64,000 bases of DNA from an uncultured Psychrobacter sp. (GCA_947495055.1 CANLXO010000009.1:1-64000), one strand, 5' to 3'; positions 28,245-39,172 are shown, counted from the first letter of the stretch. Made by a program: numbers and translations. Notes: generated by a model not told the origin, from the letters alone.

Positions 28245-28670
28245 AATTATCAAAGCCGTAAAATACTAAAAAAAAGCACAATTAACCATCGAAAAGTAGC
28301 TAATCGTACGATAGCGACGGTAATTGAGACTCACAAGCGACAATTTAGCATGTCGCTATAAATCTACTATCTAAAAATAGCAAATGACTACTAGGGTTAC
28401 AAGGACTACTAAGGGTAACTGGAAATGCAGCTTTGAGATGCTATGATAGCGGATTAAATAATTGTGCATAAAAATGAGTGTAAGAACACAATAAGTACTT
28501 GTTATTGTTAATTATTGTAACATTGTTGCTGTGTTCAAGATAACCATTTTTTGTAACTGACAGGACAGCATATTATGGGCATATGCCGCTAGTTGTATGC
28601 ACTCACATTATCAAGCAATAGCCTTTACGCTTATCACCACGTCATTAATAAATAATATTATAGGATCTTT
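28245..28670. other. Intergenic region between divergent BLUF and GNAT-nitrilase genes
   Basis: About 425 AT-rich bases without a supported gene or RNA. It should hold the promoters of both divergent genes. No clear operator or hairpin was found. Confidence 0.4.
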
Positions 28671-30308
28671 ATGAGTAATATAGAAAAACCAGAAGACTTT
28701 CATTTAACGATTGCCGAGATCAAGAAAAAAGACTACCCGCAGCTAAAAGCTCTTATGGATAAAGTATATTCTAACCTTGGCGGTTCTTGGTCAAAAGCCA
28801 CTATCCATGCTTTGATTGATGCCTTTCCCGAAGGACAAATTGCGCTATTTGATCACGACGATCTGATCGGTATTGTACTGTCTATGCGTGTCGATTACGC
28901 CAAGTTCTCTAATCCGCATACTTATGATGATCTAATTGGTCACAAAGAGATTATCAGAGATGATCCTAAAGGTGATGCTATTTATGGCTTAGATGCGCTC
29001 ATTGATCCTGAGTATCGCGGTTATCGCTTGGGTCGTCGCCTGTATGATGCGCGAAAAGAGCTGTGCCGACAGTTAAACTTCCGCGCTATTTTAGCAGGCG
29101 GACGTATACCTAATTACTACAATCACAAAGACCTCACTCCTGGCGAGTACATTGACGCGGTCGAGTCGCGTGAGATTCATGACTCAGCGCTATCTTTTCA
29201 GCTCTCAAACGGCTTTATCGTCAAGCGCATCTTGACCGCATATCTACCTGATGACAAGCAGTCTAAAGGCTTTGCAACCTTGCTTGAGTGGGCCAATATC
29301 TATTATGAGCCCAAAGACTATAAGCCCAATACCCGTAAATCTGAGGTACGTATTGGCGGGATTCAGTGGCAGATGCGTGAGGTTGAGTCGCCAGAGGAGC
29401 TGCTACAACAAGTCGAGTTCTTTGTCGATATCATGGCGGACTACAACTCAGATTTTGCCTGTCTGCCAGAGTTTTTTAACGCGCCGTTAATGGGATTGTG
29501 TGAGTCCACCGATCAAAACATCGCCATTCGCTTTTTGGCAGGCTATACCGAATGGTTCAAAAACGAGATCTCGCATCTAGCGGTTAGTTATAACGTCAAT
29601 GTCATCACAGGCTCCATGCCGCTACTTGATGAAAACGATACTTTGTATAATGTCAGCTACCTATGCCGACGCGATGGTACAGTCGAGGAGCAACGCAAGA
29701 TTCATATTACTCCGCATGAGCGTAGTGCCTGGGTGATTGAAGGCGGTGACGAGGTCAAAGTGTTCGACACGGATGCCGGCCGTATTGGAATCTTGGTCTG
29801 TTATGACGTTGAGTTTCCAGAATTAGCACGCTTAATGGCACTCGATGACATGGACATTTTGTTTGTGCCATTTTGGACCGATACTCAAAACGGGTATCTG
29901 CGCGTGCGCCACTGTGCCCAAGCACGTGCCATTGAGAACGAATGCTACGTGATGATTTGTGGTTCTGTCGGTAACTTGCCGCAAGTGGAGAGCCTCGATA
30001 TTCAATACGCACAGTCATCTATTTTTTCGCCATCAGACTTTGCGTTCCCGCATGATGCCATTATGGCAGAGACCACGGCTAATACAGAGATGGTGTTCTT
30101 CTCTGATCTCAATTTAGATAAGCTCATCCATGTGCGTAACGAGGGTTCAGTACATAATTTGCTCGATCGCCGCGATGATCTGTTTAGCCTAAAGTGGAAG
30201 CGTAAAGCAAAGATACCTGCCAGCAAACTAAGCGATAGCGAGCGTCGTGAAAACTCAGGTAGCGTACTGTTGGGCAATCCACTGCAGGGTCGCGCCGAAA
30301 AGTTCTAA
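28671..30308 (+). CDS. GNAT acetyltransferase-carbon-nitrogen hydrolase fusion
   Basis: A 545-residue two-domain protein. The N-terminal domain (about 1-215) is GNAT-like with the acetyl-CoA loop DPEYRGYRLGRRLYDAR. The C-terminal domain (about 225-520) is a nitrilase-superfamily hydrolase with the Glu-Lys-Cys triad: Glu in CLPEFF, Lys in EEQRKIHITPHE and Cys in ILVCYDVEFPE. The fusion is a known architecture, but its substrate is not established to my knowledge; it presumably modifies an amine or amide metabolite. TAGGAT lies before ATG 28671. It appears monocistronic. Confidence 0.9.
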   Translation: MSNIEKPEDFHLTIAEIKKKDYPQLKALMDKVYSNLGGSWSKATIHALIDAFPEGQIALFDHDDLIGIVLSMRVDYAKFSNPHTYDDLIGHKEIIRDDPKGDAIYGLDALIDPEYRGYRLGRRLYDARKELCRQLNFRAILAGGRIPNYYNHKDLTPGEYIDAVESREIHDSALSFQLSNGFIVKRILTAYLPDDKQSKGFATLLEWANIYYEPKDYKPNTRKSEVRIGGIQWQMREVESPEELLQQVEFFVDIMADYNSDFACLPEFFNAPLMGLCESTDQNIAIRFLAGYTEWFKNEISHLAVSYNVNVITGSMPLLDENDTLYNVSYLCRRDGTVEEQRKIHITPHERSAWVIEGGDEVKVFDTDAGRIGILVCYDVEFPELARLMALDDMDILFVPFWTDTQNGYLRVRHCAQARAIENECYVMICGSVGNLPQVESLDIQYAQSSIFSPSDFAFPHDAIMAETTANTEMVFFSDLNLDKLIHVRNEGSVHNLLDRRDDLFSLKWKRKAKIPASKLSDSERRENSGSVLLGNPLQGRAEKF

Positions 30309-30494
30309 GGGCTTAAGGTAAAGGTGAAAAGCTCACAAACGTATAGTCAAGTCAATGTAAAAGAGATGCAGCGAGGCTGGGATAAATTTTGCGCAGCATC
30401 GAGCAGCGCAGACACAGCACGCAAGTAAAGTTTGTACCAGTCTCGCGTTACAATCTAGTATATCTATCTCGTTTAGCACCCACTACACAATAAC

Positions 30495-30522
30495 AAAACG
30501 GCTGATCATTCAGCCGTTTTTT
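30495..30522 (+). terminator. Rho-independent terminator
   Basis: Arms AAAACGGCTGA (30495-30505) and TCAGCCGTTTT (30510-30520) with a 4-base loop and trailing T residues. It lies 187 bases after the GNAT-nitrilase gene and before the thioredoxin-like gene. Confidence 0.85.
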
Positions 30523-30561
30523 ATATCTAAGATCACAAAAAGTAGAAGAGCAGGTACTAAA

Positions 30562-31107
30562 ATGACAGGTTCGCAAAAAACATTAAAACTTAGAAAGACA
30601 CCGAAACAAAAGGGGCTATCAATACTTAAAACCATACTTATCTATGGGACGATATTTGCGCTCATCTATACTGCTGTGAACTGGTGGCGACAGCCTGTCA
30701 TGCCGGCCGATCCACAATTACAACTGACAGACTATCAAGGACAACGCCTTGATCTTGCGGCAATGAGTACCGATAAGCCGACGCTCGTATATTTCTGGGG
30801 AACTTGGTGCCCGATATGCACTTATACTTCACCAACTATCAATAAGCTGGCGGTGGAGAATAACTACCCTGTCGTGACCGTTGCCATTAAGTCAGGCAAT
30901 AATCAAGAATTGTCAAATTATATGACTGACAATAATTTTGATTTCACGACGATAAACGATGAAGAAGGACGTATCTTTGCTGATTGGCAAGGACAAGTGA
31001 CGCCGTCGTATGTAGTGTTAAAAGATGGCAAAATGACGCAAGGACTCACAGGCATTCAGCCGCTTTGGTCGCTTAAATTACGGTTGTGGCTGAGTTCGGT
31101 TTTTTGA
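30562..31107 (+). CDS. Membrane-anchored thioredoxin-like protein disulfide reductase (ScsD/TlpA type)
   Basis: A 181-residue protein with one N-terminal membrane helix (about 22-40) and a periplasmic thioredoxin fold with the active site WGTWCPICTYTSP (Cys83 and Cys86). The cis-Pro segment is VTPSYVVLKDGK. CPIC and the short length resemble ScsD of the copper-suppressor cluster, but no scsABC gene is adjacent, so the name is by resemblance only. It probably reduces or oxidises periplasmic disulfides. Confidence 0.85.
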   Translation: MTGSQKTLKLRKTPKQKGLSILKTILIYGTIFALIYTAVNWWRQPVMPADPQLQLTDYQGQRLDLAAMSTDKPTLVYFWGTWCPICTYTSPTINKLAVENNYPVVTVAIKSGNNQELSNYMTDNNFDFTTINDEEGRIFADWQGQVTPSYVVLKDGKMTQGLTGIQPLWSLKLRLWLSSVF

Positions 31108-31129
31108 GTCGACTGACAATGATTTAAAT

Positions 31130-31174
31130 AAGCCTACCTTTTTTGCAAAAAAGAATTTAGTAGGCTTTGTTTTA
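31130..31174. terminator. Terminator between the thioredoxin-like gene and ald
   Basis: AAGCCTAC (31130-31137) pairs with GTAGGCTT (31160-31167), with an inner TTTTTTGCAAAAAA palindrome. Followed by TTTGTTTTA on the plus strand. It lies between convergent genes. Confidence 0.7.
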
Positions 31175-31183
31175 TGATAGTAG

Positions 31184-32299
31184 TTAACCGATCAACTCAT
31201 CCAAATCCTTATACTCATATTCTAAATCTTCAGCGACCGCCTCGTAGGTCATATGACCTTGCATGGTGTTAATGCCTTTTGCTAGTGCAGCATTATCCAT
31301 ACACGCTTGCTTTACGCCTTTTTTAGCGAGTGCTCGTACGTAGGGTAAAGTCACGTTCGATAAGGCTAAGGTTGAAGTACGCGGTACCGCGCCTGGCATG
31401 TTAGCGACGCTATAATGAACAATACCGTGCTTGGTATACGTAGGATCGTCATGGGTTGTGATGCGATCGGTCGTCTCAAAGATACCGCCTTGATCGATGG
31501 CGATATCGACGATGACGCCCCCGTCATTCATAGACTCGATCATCTCTTCACTGACTAGTTTGGGTGCAGCCGCTCCTGGAATGAGTACCGCGCCGATGAC
31601 CAAATCGCTATTTTGTACGCACCTAGCAATATTGACTTTGTTGGATACTAGCGTCTGCACCTCATTACCAAAGAGCTCAGATAATTGCTTGAGCCGTTTG
31701 GGATCAAGATCCAAAATAGTGACATCTGCGCCTAAACCGATTGCCATTTTTGCCGCCTCCGTACCTGAGACGCCGCCACCGATGATAGTGACCCGCCCCT
31801 TTTGTACGCCCGGTACGCCGCCGAGTAATATACCTTTACCACCATAAAAGCTCTGCAAAAACTGCGCGCCGATCTGTGTACTCATGCGCCCTGCAATCTC
31901 ACTCATTGGCGTTAGCAGTGGCAGTGAGTCATCCTTTAGCTGTACGGTTTCATAAGCAATGCCCGTTACTTTATGTTCTATCAATGCTTTCGCCAGATCA
32001 GGCTCAGCGGCGAGATGCAAATAGGTAAACAGAATCAAGCCTTCTTTAAAGTACTCATACTCTGATGATTGAGGCTCTTTGACTTTGATGACCAATTGGG
32101 CATCCCAAGTCTCACTTGCACTGTTAACGATAGTTGCGCCTGCGTCTTTGTAGTCATTATCAGTGAACTGCGAACCTATACCAGCGTCTGTTTCAACGAC
32201 AACCTTGTGACCATCATCGACCAAAGCACTGACTCCACTGGGTGTCAATCCAACGCGATTTTCATTATTTTTAATCTCTTTTGGAATGCCTATTTTCAT
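31184..32299 (-). CDS. ald: Alanine dehydrogenase
   Basis: Ald interconverts L-alanine and pyruvate plus ammonia with NAD. The 371-residue protein begins [20 protein letters not shown] and has the substrate Lys in VIKVKEPQ, ThE NAD motif [14 protein letters not shown], and the IDQGGIFET and [11 protein letters not shown] signatures. Length is exactly typical. An AAGGAAG site precedes ATG 32299. It appears monocistronic; no adjacent Lrp-type regulator is visible. Confidence 0.97.
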   Translation of the reverse strand: MKIGIPKEIKNNENRVGLTPSGVSALVDDGHKVVVETDAGIGSQFTDNDYKDAGATIVNSASETWDAQLVIKVKEPQSSEYEYFKEGLILFTYLHLAAEPDLAKALIEHKVTGIAYETVQLKDDSLPLLTPMSEIAGRMSTQIGAQFLQSFYGGKGILLGGVPGVQKGRVTIIGGGVSGTEAAKMAIGLGADVTILDLDPKRLKQLSELFGNEVQTLVSNKVNIARCVQNSDLVIGAVLIPGAAAPKLVSEEMIESMNDGGVIVDIAIDQGGIFETTDRITTHDDPTYTKHGIVHYSVANMPGAVPRTSTLALSNVTLPYVRALAKKGVKQACMDNAALAKGINTMQGHMTYEAVAEDLEYEYKDLDELIG

Positions 32300-32490
32300 A
32301 ATGATCTTCCTTGATAAGAGTAATTTGACGGAATCAAAATTGAGCCAAGCGTGATGTTAGTTTAACGATTTACATTTACGACATACACGCAATCTGCCAG
32401 ATAACTCACTAATCGTAGCACATCTCTTTAGATACGTTTCTCTCCAAATACGTTGTTTACAATGTAAAGCCCTCTCTTAGGAATGTTATA

Positions 32491-32532
32491 AAAAGCCCGT
32501 AGCGTAGGATATGCTACGTTACGGGTTTTTTT
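32491..32532 (-). terminator. Terminator of the NCS1 transporter gene
   Basis: AAAAGCCCGTAGCGTAG at left pairs with CTACGTTACGGGTTTTT at right, with two G-T type mismatches and a 5-base loop. On the reverse strand it ends in GGGCTTTTTATA. It lies 26 bases after the transporter stop codon. Confidence 0.85.
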
Positions 32533-32557
32533 ATCAATGACTCTAAGCGATAACCAT

Positions 32558-33916
32558 CTACGACATAAAGCGCTGCGCCGATGGCATTTTGAGCATCAAT
32601 ATCCAGTAGATTGCGCCAGCAGGAATCAGGCTGGCATACCAAGAGATGCTAGTGAACGTCAGCGCAACCACAATACCAATCGCCATAGCGATAACTGCTG
32701 CCATATTCACCCCTTTATAAGGACCATTTTCATCATATAACTTATCGATATCGAGCTTTTGCTTACGCAGGAAGTAATAATCAACGACCAATATCGCAAA
32801 TATAGGCCCTAAGAATGCAGAGTACGTTTGAATAAAGAGGTTGAGTCCTGCCGCAGACTCATCTTTGACCAGCTCCCAAGGAAAGGTTCCAAAGGCGAGC
32901 AACCCGACGATGACCGCCGCTGTTTTGTATTTGACTTTAAAGATATCCATCAAGGCATAAGCAGGCGGTACGACGTTATTTAGAATGTTGGTTGTGACCT
33001 GAGCAAAGGCAATAAACAGCATGGTGATGACCAGTAAAGGCTTGTTATCAACTGCGCTTGAGAACACTTTAATAGGGTCTACTTCACCCGTTGCGCTAGT
33101 CACCATGAGACCGATCAAGCCCATAAACAAGGTAGCAGGCAAGATAGAGTTTGAATAAATGACTACTTGACGGAACAATCCGACGTCCTCTTTTAATTCG
33201 CGGGAATAATCAGAGACATTGAGCATCATAGTACTGTAGACGCCCAAGAACAGCATAGTCGCACCCCAAAAAGGCGTATCCCAAGTACCTTCAACATTAA
33301 TCAAATTAGTTGAAATAGTATCGCCATATTTATTAATGACACTAATAAACATATAAATGAGAGAGCCGATAATAAACACCGAGCCGATGTTCTCAAGCCA
33401 CTTGATACCATGAAAGCCCAAAACAGATAGACCAATCTGTAAAAATTGAAAACCGATGAAGAAAACGACGATATTGCTATAGCCAAATAGTGCATCAGAT
33501 ACCAAGTTCAACGCACCAGCGCCAATCCAGCTCTGAAAGCCAAACCAGACGATCGCAGGTACTGAGCGCACTAGTGCAGGAATACGGCTACCAGTAAAGC
33601 TAAAAGCGGAGCGCGTCTGAACCATAAACGGAATACCATACTTGTGACCGGCGCGGCCATTAATCATCAGCGCCGCCCCGATGACGGTACAACCTATAGC
33701 AATGGCGAGCACCACTTGGAGCAAGTTCAGCGTACCGACCAGACCTGAGCCGACGGTGAACGTCCCGATAGAAACGCAGCCGCCAAGCCATGCAAATAAA
33801 TAAGACCAAGATCCCATGATGCGCGTGGTTTGCGGCGCAAGGCTCTCCTCTCCGACTCCCTTATGATCCAGCGTTTTGATATCTGCCGCCGCTACGGCTC
33901 TTTTTGCGTCTTCCAT
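32558..33916 (-). CDS. NCS1-family permease (hydantoin/allantoin/nucleobase type)
   Basis: A 452-residue polytopic membrane protein with about 12 hydrophobic helices and NCS1 features: SYLFAWLGGCVSIGTF in the first helix and GIPFMVQTRSAFSFTGSRIPALVR after helix 2. NCS1 proteins import nucleobases, hydantoins or allantoin. The upstream partner is a hydantoin/allantoin-type racemase 32 bases away, so a ureide or hydantoin is the likely substrate (inference). GGAGAG precedes ATG 33916. It forms an operon with the racemase gene. Confidence 0.9.
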   Translation of the reverse strand: MEDAKRAVAAADIKTLDHKGVGEESLAPQTTRIMGSWSYLFAWLGGCVSIGTFTVGSGLVGTLNLLQVVLAIAIGCTVIGAALMINGRAGHKYGIPFMVQTRSAFSFTGSRIPALVRSVPAIVWFGFQSWIGAGALNLVSDALFGYSNIVVFFIGFQFLQIGLSVLGFHGIKWLENIGSVFIIGSLIYMFISVINKYGDTISTNLINVEGTWDTPFWGATMLFLGVYSTMMLNVSDYSRELKEDVGLFRQVVIYSNSILPATLFMGLIGLMVTSATGEVDPIKVFSSAVDNKPLLVITMLFIAFAQVTTNILNNVVPPAYALMDIFKVKYKTAAVIVGLLAFGTFPWELVKDESAAGLNLFIQTYSAFLGPIFAILVVDYYFLRKQKLDIDKLYDENGPYKGVNMAAVIAMAIGIVVALTFTSISWYASLIPAGAIYWILMLKMPSAQRFMS

Positions 33917-33948
33917 GACACTCTCCTTCCTAAAGTGTGTAAATTGAC

Positions 33949-34647
33949 TTAGCTCTTAATAGGCACCGCATAAGCCCCAATCTTGCTGGTTTTTATACCG
34001 CTACCAATGAGTGCCTCGACCATACGCGTAGCCACAGTGACGCCGTCGATAACAGGAACGCCCGTCTCTTTCGTCAGCCACTCGGTCAAATCTGCCATGC
34101 CCGCGCAGCCCAAAACGATCGCTTCGCAGTTGTCCTCACGTACGGCGCGCATAATCTCATCGCGTACTTTTTCGCGCGCGCCAGAGCCTGGCTCCTCAAG
34201 CGCCAGCACGGGTATCTCAGCTGAGCGCACGCGGCGACAGCGATGAGACAGACCATAGCCGTGAATAAGCTCTTCGATCACAGGTATCGCGCGCGGCAGA
34301 GTCGTCACCACGCTAAATGAGGTTGAGACCATACTCGCCGCCTTGACCGCCGCCTCACAAATGCCTAAAACGGGGCCTGAGAACACCTCACGGCAAGCGC
34401 CAATACCTGGATCATCAAAACAGGCGACTACGACGCCATCGACGCCGTCTGCTTCTGCTTGGGCCAAACGTCTAAGCAGTCCAGGCACAGACATCGCTTC
34501 GTCATAGTGTCCTTGAATAGAGGCTGGCGCATCATCCCCAGACGCGCCGATGATCGTTGTGCCAGCGCTTGCTTTTTGACGAGCGCTCTCAACGATTTTG
34601 TCCGTCATGGAGGTCGTCGAATTAGGGTTCATGACTAAGATTTTCAT
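33949..34647 (-). CDS. Asp/Glu/hydantoin racemase family protein
   Basis: A 232-residue cofactor-independent racemase. The two catalytic cysteines are in VVACFDDPG (about residue 75) and VLGCAGMADL (about 181), and the start MKILVMNPNST is typical of hydantoin and allantoin racemases (HyuE/HpxA). It would interconvert stereoisomers of 5-substituted hydantoins or allantoin before hydrolysis. No hydantoinase or allantoinase is in the window. It is the first gene of a two-gene operon with the NCS1 transporter and divergent from a GntR regulator. Confidence 0.9.
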   Translation of the reverse strand: MKILVMNPNSTTSMTDKIVESARQKASAGTTIIGASGDDAPASIQGHYDEAMSVPGLLRRLAQAEADGVDGVVVACFDDPGIGACREVFSGPVLGICEAAVKAASMVSTSFSVVTTLPRAIPVIEELIHGYGLSHRCRRVRSAEIPVLALEEPGSGAREKVRDEIMRAVREDNCEAIVLGCAGMADLTEWLTKETGVPVIDGVTVATRMVEALIGSGIKTSKIGAYAVPIKS

Positions 34648-34729
34648 AAAGGTTGGTTATCCATATATAAAGTTGATACAGAGACTGATTTGAATATCAA
34701 ACAAAAGTAACTATATGCGTATATATTAA

Positions 34730-34752
34730 TTGTTAACTAAAATTGTTAACAA
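34730..34752. promoter_or_regulatory. Two candidate GntR/FCD operators
   Basis: TTGTTAACTA (34730-34739) and TTGTTAACAA (34743-34752) both fit the TNGTNNACNA pattern of FCD-type GntR operators and are spaced 13 bases centre to centre. They lie between the divergent racemase and regulator genes. Binding is inferred. Confidence 0.5.
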
Positions 34753-34810
34753 TACAACTAAAAATTAAAAAATGTTGTCGCCATGCATGCAGCGCACTAT
34801 AATCGCGACT

Positions 34811-35521
34811 ATGAATCTTATTAATACACTAGTAAAAAACGAAGACACGCCAGAGAATGCAATCATTGAGGCTATCACTGCTGCAGTGTCAGAGCAGCGC
34901 TTGCCTGCGGGCACTAAACTTGGTGAGCAGGCATTGAGCGATCTGTTCAAATGCAATAGAGCTAACGTAAGACGCGCCCTCTCGACACTGGCAACTATGC
35001 ATGTGGTGCAATTACAGCCCAATCGCGGTGCATTTATCTCAACGCCTACGCCCAAGGAAGCCGGTGACGTGTTTGCCGCGCGGCGCACCATTGAGCGTAC
35101 GCTGGCGCTCAGCGTCATCAAAAACGCCACCGGTCAAGACAGTGCTAATATGCGCGCTATGATTGAGGATGAAGCGGTTGCGCGCGCGGCAGGAGACACC
35201 CCTGCTGAATTGCGATTATCCCGCGCCTTTCATATGCATTTAGCGACAATCGCTGGCAATCAGGTGCTCGAGAAGTTTTTAAGTGAACTTACCTTGCGCA
35301 CGACTTTGATTATCGGACTATACAATAATGCAGGCTCCTCAAACTGCGCTGAAGATGAGCATTTGGGTATAGTACAAGCGATAGAGGCCAAAGATGAGAA
35401 CAGACTTGTCATGCTACTCGATGAGCATTTGAGTCATTTAGAGAGTAGTCTTGATTTTGCTCACGCCACCCAGCCGTTCTCTACCTTGGCAGAGCAGCTG
35501 ATTATTAAAAACAATCAATAA
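34811..35521 (+). CDS. GntR-family (FCD) transcriptional regulator
   Basis: A 236-residue regulator with an N-terminal winged helix (LPAGTKLGEQALSDLFKCNRANVRRAL, described here by its ends LPAGTKL and NRANVRRAL) and a C-terminal FCD ligand-binding domain with conserved histidines in FHMHLATIAGN and DEHLSHLE. Such domains often bind a metal and a small carboxylate. ATG 34811 is preferred to the upstream TTG 34772, since the protein then starts just before the winged helix. It is divergent from the racemase-permease operon and probably controls it through the TTGTTAAC sites at 34730-34752. Confidence 0.92.
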   Translation: MNLINTLVKNEDTPENAIIEAITAAVSEQRLPAGTKLGEQALSDLFKCNRANVRRALSTLATMHVVQLQPNRGAFISTPTPKEAGDVFAARRTIERTLALSVIKNATGQDSANMRAMIEDEAVARAAGDTPAELRLSRAFHMHLATIAGNQVLEKFLSELTLRTTLIIGLYNNAGSSNCAEDEHLGIVQAIEAKDENRLVMLLDEHLSHLESSLDFAHATQPFSTLAEQLIIKNNQ

Positions 35522-35685
35522 GTCTGAGCGTCTATTTGCCCAAAACATGTCCCCTGTTTTTAGTGCGTTAATTGCCTTATAATAGGTGGCTTTGATTTTT
35601 GTCAATGCGTCCTGCATATATACCAGTCATCCTATATTTTGGCACGCGGGTTTTCTCACTACATTTAATTAAGACAAAGACCACT

Positions 35686-38538
35686 ATGACCGACTCTATC
35701 GACTACAAAGATACGCTAAACCTTGCCGACACGCCCTTTGCAATGCGTGCTAACCTTGCCAAACGTGAGCCTGATTGGCTGGCGGCGTGGGAAGCGGACG
35801 ACGTCTACGGCAAAATTCGTGCCGCGCGAGTCGGCGCGACCAAATACATTTTGCATGACGGCCCTCCCTATGCGAACGGTCAGATTCACTTAGGTCACGC
35901 GGTCAACAAAGTCCTCAAAGACATGATCGTCAAATCAAAAACCTTATCAGGCTTTGATGCGCCCTATGTACCAGGCTGGGACTGTCATGGTCTACCCATT
36001 GAGCAAAAGGTTGAGGCCAAAGTCGGTAAAGTCGGTCAAAAAGTGTCCGCCACCGAGTTTCGCGGTCTGTGCCGTGAGTATGCGAGCACGCAAATTGAAT
36101 TGCAAAAAGCTGACTTTAAGCGCTTAGGTATCTTTGGTGATTGGGACAATCCTTATCTCACGATGAACTTCGCGCAGGAAGCCAACATTGTGCGCGCATT
36201 ATCTAAAATCTATGACAATGGTCATGTGACTCGCGGTATGAAGCCTGTCAACTGGTGCTTGGACTGTAGCTCAGCTTTGGCAGAAGCGGAAGTAGAATAT
36301 CAAGACAAAATCTCTGATGCGATCTACGTCAGCTTTGATGTTTTGGATACTCAAAAACTAGCTGCTTTAAGCGAGATTGACGGCACTATCGCCGCTGTGA
36401 TCTGGACGACGACGCCATGGACGCTGCCTGCTAACCAAGCCATCTCAGTACATCCTGAACATGACTATAGTGTGGTCGCAACCGACAAAGGCAACTTGCT
36501 ATTAGCCGCTGATTTGGTTGAGACAGCACTTGTTGAGCTTAAACTGGACAATAAAGGCGTGTTGGCAACCGTATCAGGTAGCGCGCTTGAAGGCTTGCGC
36601 GCTCAGCATCCATTAATTGAAGATCGCCAAGTGCCGCTTATCTTAGGCGATCATGTCACGGTTGATAGCGGTACGGGTCTGGTGCATACCGCGCCCGGTC
36701 ACGGTCTTGACGATTATATCGTTGGTCTTAAATACAACTTGCCAGTAGAGAACCCCGTTAGCGGCACTGGCGTCTATTTAGAGACGGCCGCTGTATTTGC
36801 AGGTGAGCATATCTATAAAGCCAATCCAAAGATTATCGCCGCCTTACATGACAATGATCATTTGGTCAGCCATACCAAAATTGAGCACAGCTATCCGCAT
36901 TGCTGGCGTCATAAGTCGCCGATTATCTTTCGTGCGACGCCGCAGTGGTTCATTAACATGGAAGTTGAGGGCCTACGTGAGCGCGCCCTAAAAGATATTC
37001 CACAGGTTAAATGGACGCCAGCATGGGGTCAAAACCGTATTGAATCGATGATGACGGGTCGCCCCGACTGGTGTATCTCACGCCAGCGTACTTGGGGCGT
37101 GCCGATTGCCTTTTTTACCCATAAAGAAACAGGCGAGCTGCATCCAAACACGCTTGAGCTGATGGAAGTGGCTGCAAAGAACATAGAAGCGGGCGGCGTG
37201 GAAGCTTGGTTTGATGCCAGCTGTGAGGACTATCTAGGCGATGAAGCAAGCGATTATGACAAGTCTACCGATACGCTAGACGTTTGGTTTGATTCAGGGA
37301 CGACGCATTTTGCTGTCCTTCAGCAGCGTGAGGAGCTGACCAACCCAGCTGACATGTACCTAGAAGGCTCAGATCAGCATCGCGGCTGGTTCCAGACCTC
37401 CCTTTTAACCTCGGAGGCGATGTACGAGCGTCCCCCGTTTAAGCAAGTCTTGACTCATGGTTTCGTCGTTGATGAAAACGGCCGCAAAATGAGTAAGTCA
37501 CTGGGTAACATCATCACCCCACAAGACGAGATTAACAAAACAGGCGCGGATATGCTGCGGTTGTGGATTGCGTCGAGCGACTATCGTTATGAGATGAGTG
37601 CAGGTAAAACGGTCTTTAAAGGCGCGATCGATATGTATCGCCGTATCCGTAACACCTTGCGCTTCTTATTAGCTAATACCGATGACTTTAATCCTGCGAC
37701 TAATAGCATCGCTATTAATGATCTGGTCAGTCTCGATAAGTTCATCCTTGAGCGTACACAGACTGTGCAAGCGCAAATTATCGCTGCTTATGATGCCATG
37801 GACTTTCATCAAGTCACGCAACATATCGCGGCGTTCTGCTCGCAGGACTTGGGTAGCTTCTATTTAGACATCATCAAAGACCGTCAGTACACCACGCAAA
37901 AAGATGGACAGCCGCGCCGCTCGGCGCAAACGGCGATTTACCATATCGCCCAAGCCTTAATTCGCTGGATTGCACCGATCTTGTCATTCACCGCGCAAGA
38001 AGCATGGGAAGTATTACACGCTAACGATAGCGCAAACGCCGATGCGTACGTGTTTACTCAAGAGTGGTACGAGTTCCCAGAACTTGAGCTGAGCGCGATT
38101 AGTACTGATGATTGGCAAAACATTATGCGTGCCAAAGACTTAGTCAATAAAAACATCGAAACCGCACGCGGTGACAAAATCATCAATGCCAATTTATCCG
38201 CTGATGCCACCCTTTATGCCGAGGGCGCGATGCATGATAGCTTAGCCAAACTTGGCGAGGAGCTACGTTTTGTCTTAATTACCAGCAAAGCTACGCTTGC
38301 ACCACTAGGTGAGGCGCCTACAGATATGACAGCTGCTGATACATCTGCTGATACAGCTGATAATGACAGCGGCGCGGCAACCGATCTAAAAGTCAATATT
38401 AGCGCCGCGACGGGCACTAAATGCGTACGCTGCTGGCATATCCGCGATGATATCGGCACTGACCCCAAGCATCCAGAGCTGTGCGCGCGCTGCGTGACCA
38501 ATGTTGTAGGTAGCGGTGAGGTACGTCACTATGCTTAA
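35686..38538 (+). CDS. ileS: Isoleucyl-tRNA synthetase
   Basis: IleS charges tRNA-Ile. The 950-residue class I synthetase has the HIGH-type motif [14 protein letters not shown], the editing-domain segment [14 protein letters not shown], the KMSKS motif [10 protein letters not shown] and a C-terminal zinc-binding motif CVRCWH...CARC. ATG 35686 is used; the frame opens 29 codons upstream but those residues are unlike the family. A Thr/Ala/Asp-rich insertion near residues 885-905 sits just before the zinc motif. The end overlaps lspA by eight bases, giving the common ileS-lspA operon. Confidence 0.98.
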   Translation: MTDSIDYKDTLNLADTPFAMRANLAKREPDWLAAWEADDVYGKIRAARVGATKYILHDGPPYANGQIHLGHAVNKVLKDMIVKSKTLSGFDAPYVPGWDCHGLPIEQKVEAKVGKVGQKVSATEFRGLCREYASTQIELQKADFKRLGIFGDWDNPYLTMNFAQEANIVRALSKIYDNGHVTRGMKPVNWCLDCSSALAEAEVEYQDKISDAIYVSFDVLDTQKLAALSEIDGTIAAVIWTTTPWTLPANQAISVHPEHDYSVVATDKGNLLLAADLVETALVELKLDNKGVLATVSGSALEGLRAQHPLIEDRQVPLILGDHVTVDSGTGLVHTAPGHGLDDYIVGLKYNLPVENPVSGTGVYLETAAVFAGEHIYKANPKIIAALHDNDHLVSHTKIEHSYPHCWRHKSPIIFRATPQWFINMEVEGLRERALKDIPQVKWTPAWGQNRIESMMTGRPDWCISRQRTWGVPIAFFTHKETGELHPNTLELMEVAAKNIEAGGVEAWFDASCEDYLGDEASDYDKSTDTLDVWFDSGTTHFAVLQQREELTNPADMYLEGSDQHRGWFQTSLLTSEAMYERPPFKQVLTHGFVVDENGRKMSKSLGNIITPQDEINKTGADMLRLWIASSDYRYEMSAGKTVFKGAIDMYRRIRNTLRFLLANTDDFNPATNSIAINDLVSLDKFILERTQTVQAQIIAAYDAMDFHQVTQHIAAFCSQDLGSFYLDIIKDRQYTTQKDGQPRRSAQTAIYHIAQALIRWIAPILSFTAQEAWEVLHANDSANADAYVFTQEWYEFPELELSAISTDDWQNIMRAKDLVNKNIETARGDKIINANLSADATLYAEGAMHDSLAKLGEELRFVLITSKATLAPLGEAPTDMTAADTSADTADNDSGAATDLKVNISAATGTKCVRCWHIRDDIGTDPKHPELCARCVTNVVGSGEVRHYA

Positions 38539-39172
38539 TCCGCCTGACCCCTCTAAGCCGCAGATACCGACCCCAGTTGATGAATTGCCAAAACCTGTGC
38601 ATATCACAACTGGCAGTTCAGTGACGCCTATGGGTCGATTAAATAAAACGCCAAAAGTTATCGCCAATGGCAGTCGTGCCTTTATGTGGTATCTGCTTTC
38701 ACTCATCGTTTTAGTTATAGATCAATTCACCAAATGGTTAGCTGAAACCAATCTGACCTTTCACGAGCCAGTACCCGTTATTGAGCCATTTTTGAATTGG
38801 ACTTTGGCCTATAATTACGGCGCTGCCTTTAGCTTTTTGGCGGATGCAGGCGGCTGGCAAAAATGGTTTTTTTCTGGGCTAGCACTGATCATATCGATAT
38901 TTTTGATCGTCTATCTAGTCAAGGCGCCACGAAACGCCAAGCTGCTCTCTCTCGGTCTCGCCTTGGTACTTGGTGGCGCTATTGGTAATCTGATTGATCG
39001 CCTGCTCCATGGTCATGTCATAGACTTCATACACGTGCATAACGCCGATGTCTGGCATTACCCGATATTTAATATTGCAGATATTGGCATTAGTGTTGGC
39101 GTGGCGATCATTGTCATCGATATGCTGTTTTTTGAAGGTAAGCGGACTGATCCCAAAAAGGCTAAAAATTAG
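38531..39172 (+). CDS. lspA: Lipoprotein signal peptidase II
   Basis: LspA cleaves prolipoprotein signal peptides in the inner membrane. The 213-residue protein has four hydrophobic helices and the two catalytic aspartates in GNLIDR and FNIADIGIS. The first about 50 residues are a Pro/Thr-rich extension before helix 1, longer than usual (E. coli LspA is about 164). ATG 38531 has a GAGG site and overlaps the ileS stop; starting deeper would shorten the extension. A terminator follows. Confidence 0.95.
   Translation: MLNPPDPSKPQIPTPVDELPKPVHITTGSSVTPMGRLNKTPKVIANGSRAFMWYLLSLIVLVIDQFTKWLAETNLTFHEPVPVIEPFLNWTLAYNYGAAFSFLADAGGWQKWFFSGLALIISIFLIVYLVKAPRNAKLLSLGLALVLGGAIGNLIDRLLHGHVIDFIHVHNADVWHYPIFNIADIGISVGVAIIVIDMLFFEGKRTDPKKAKN

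Noticed and set aside
28056..28253. 65-codon reverse open frame encoding SLIxV repeats
   Set aside because: It overlaps the BLUF gene start in another frame, and the repeated peptides simply reflect the 15-bp tandem repeat.
34772..34810. Upstream TTG start for the GntR regulator
   Set aside because: The extra 13 residues precede the usual domain start and have no ribosome site; ATG 34811 fits better.
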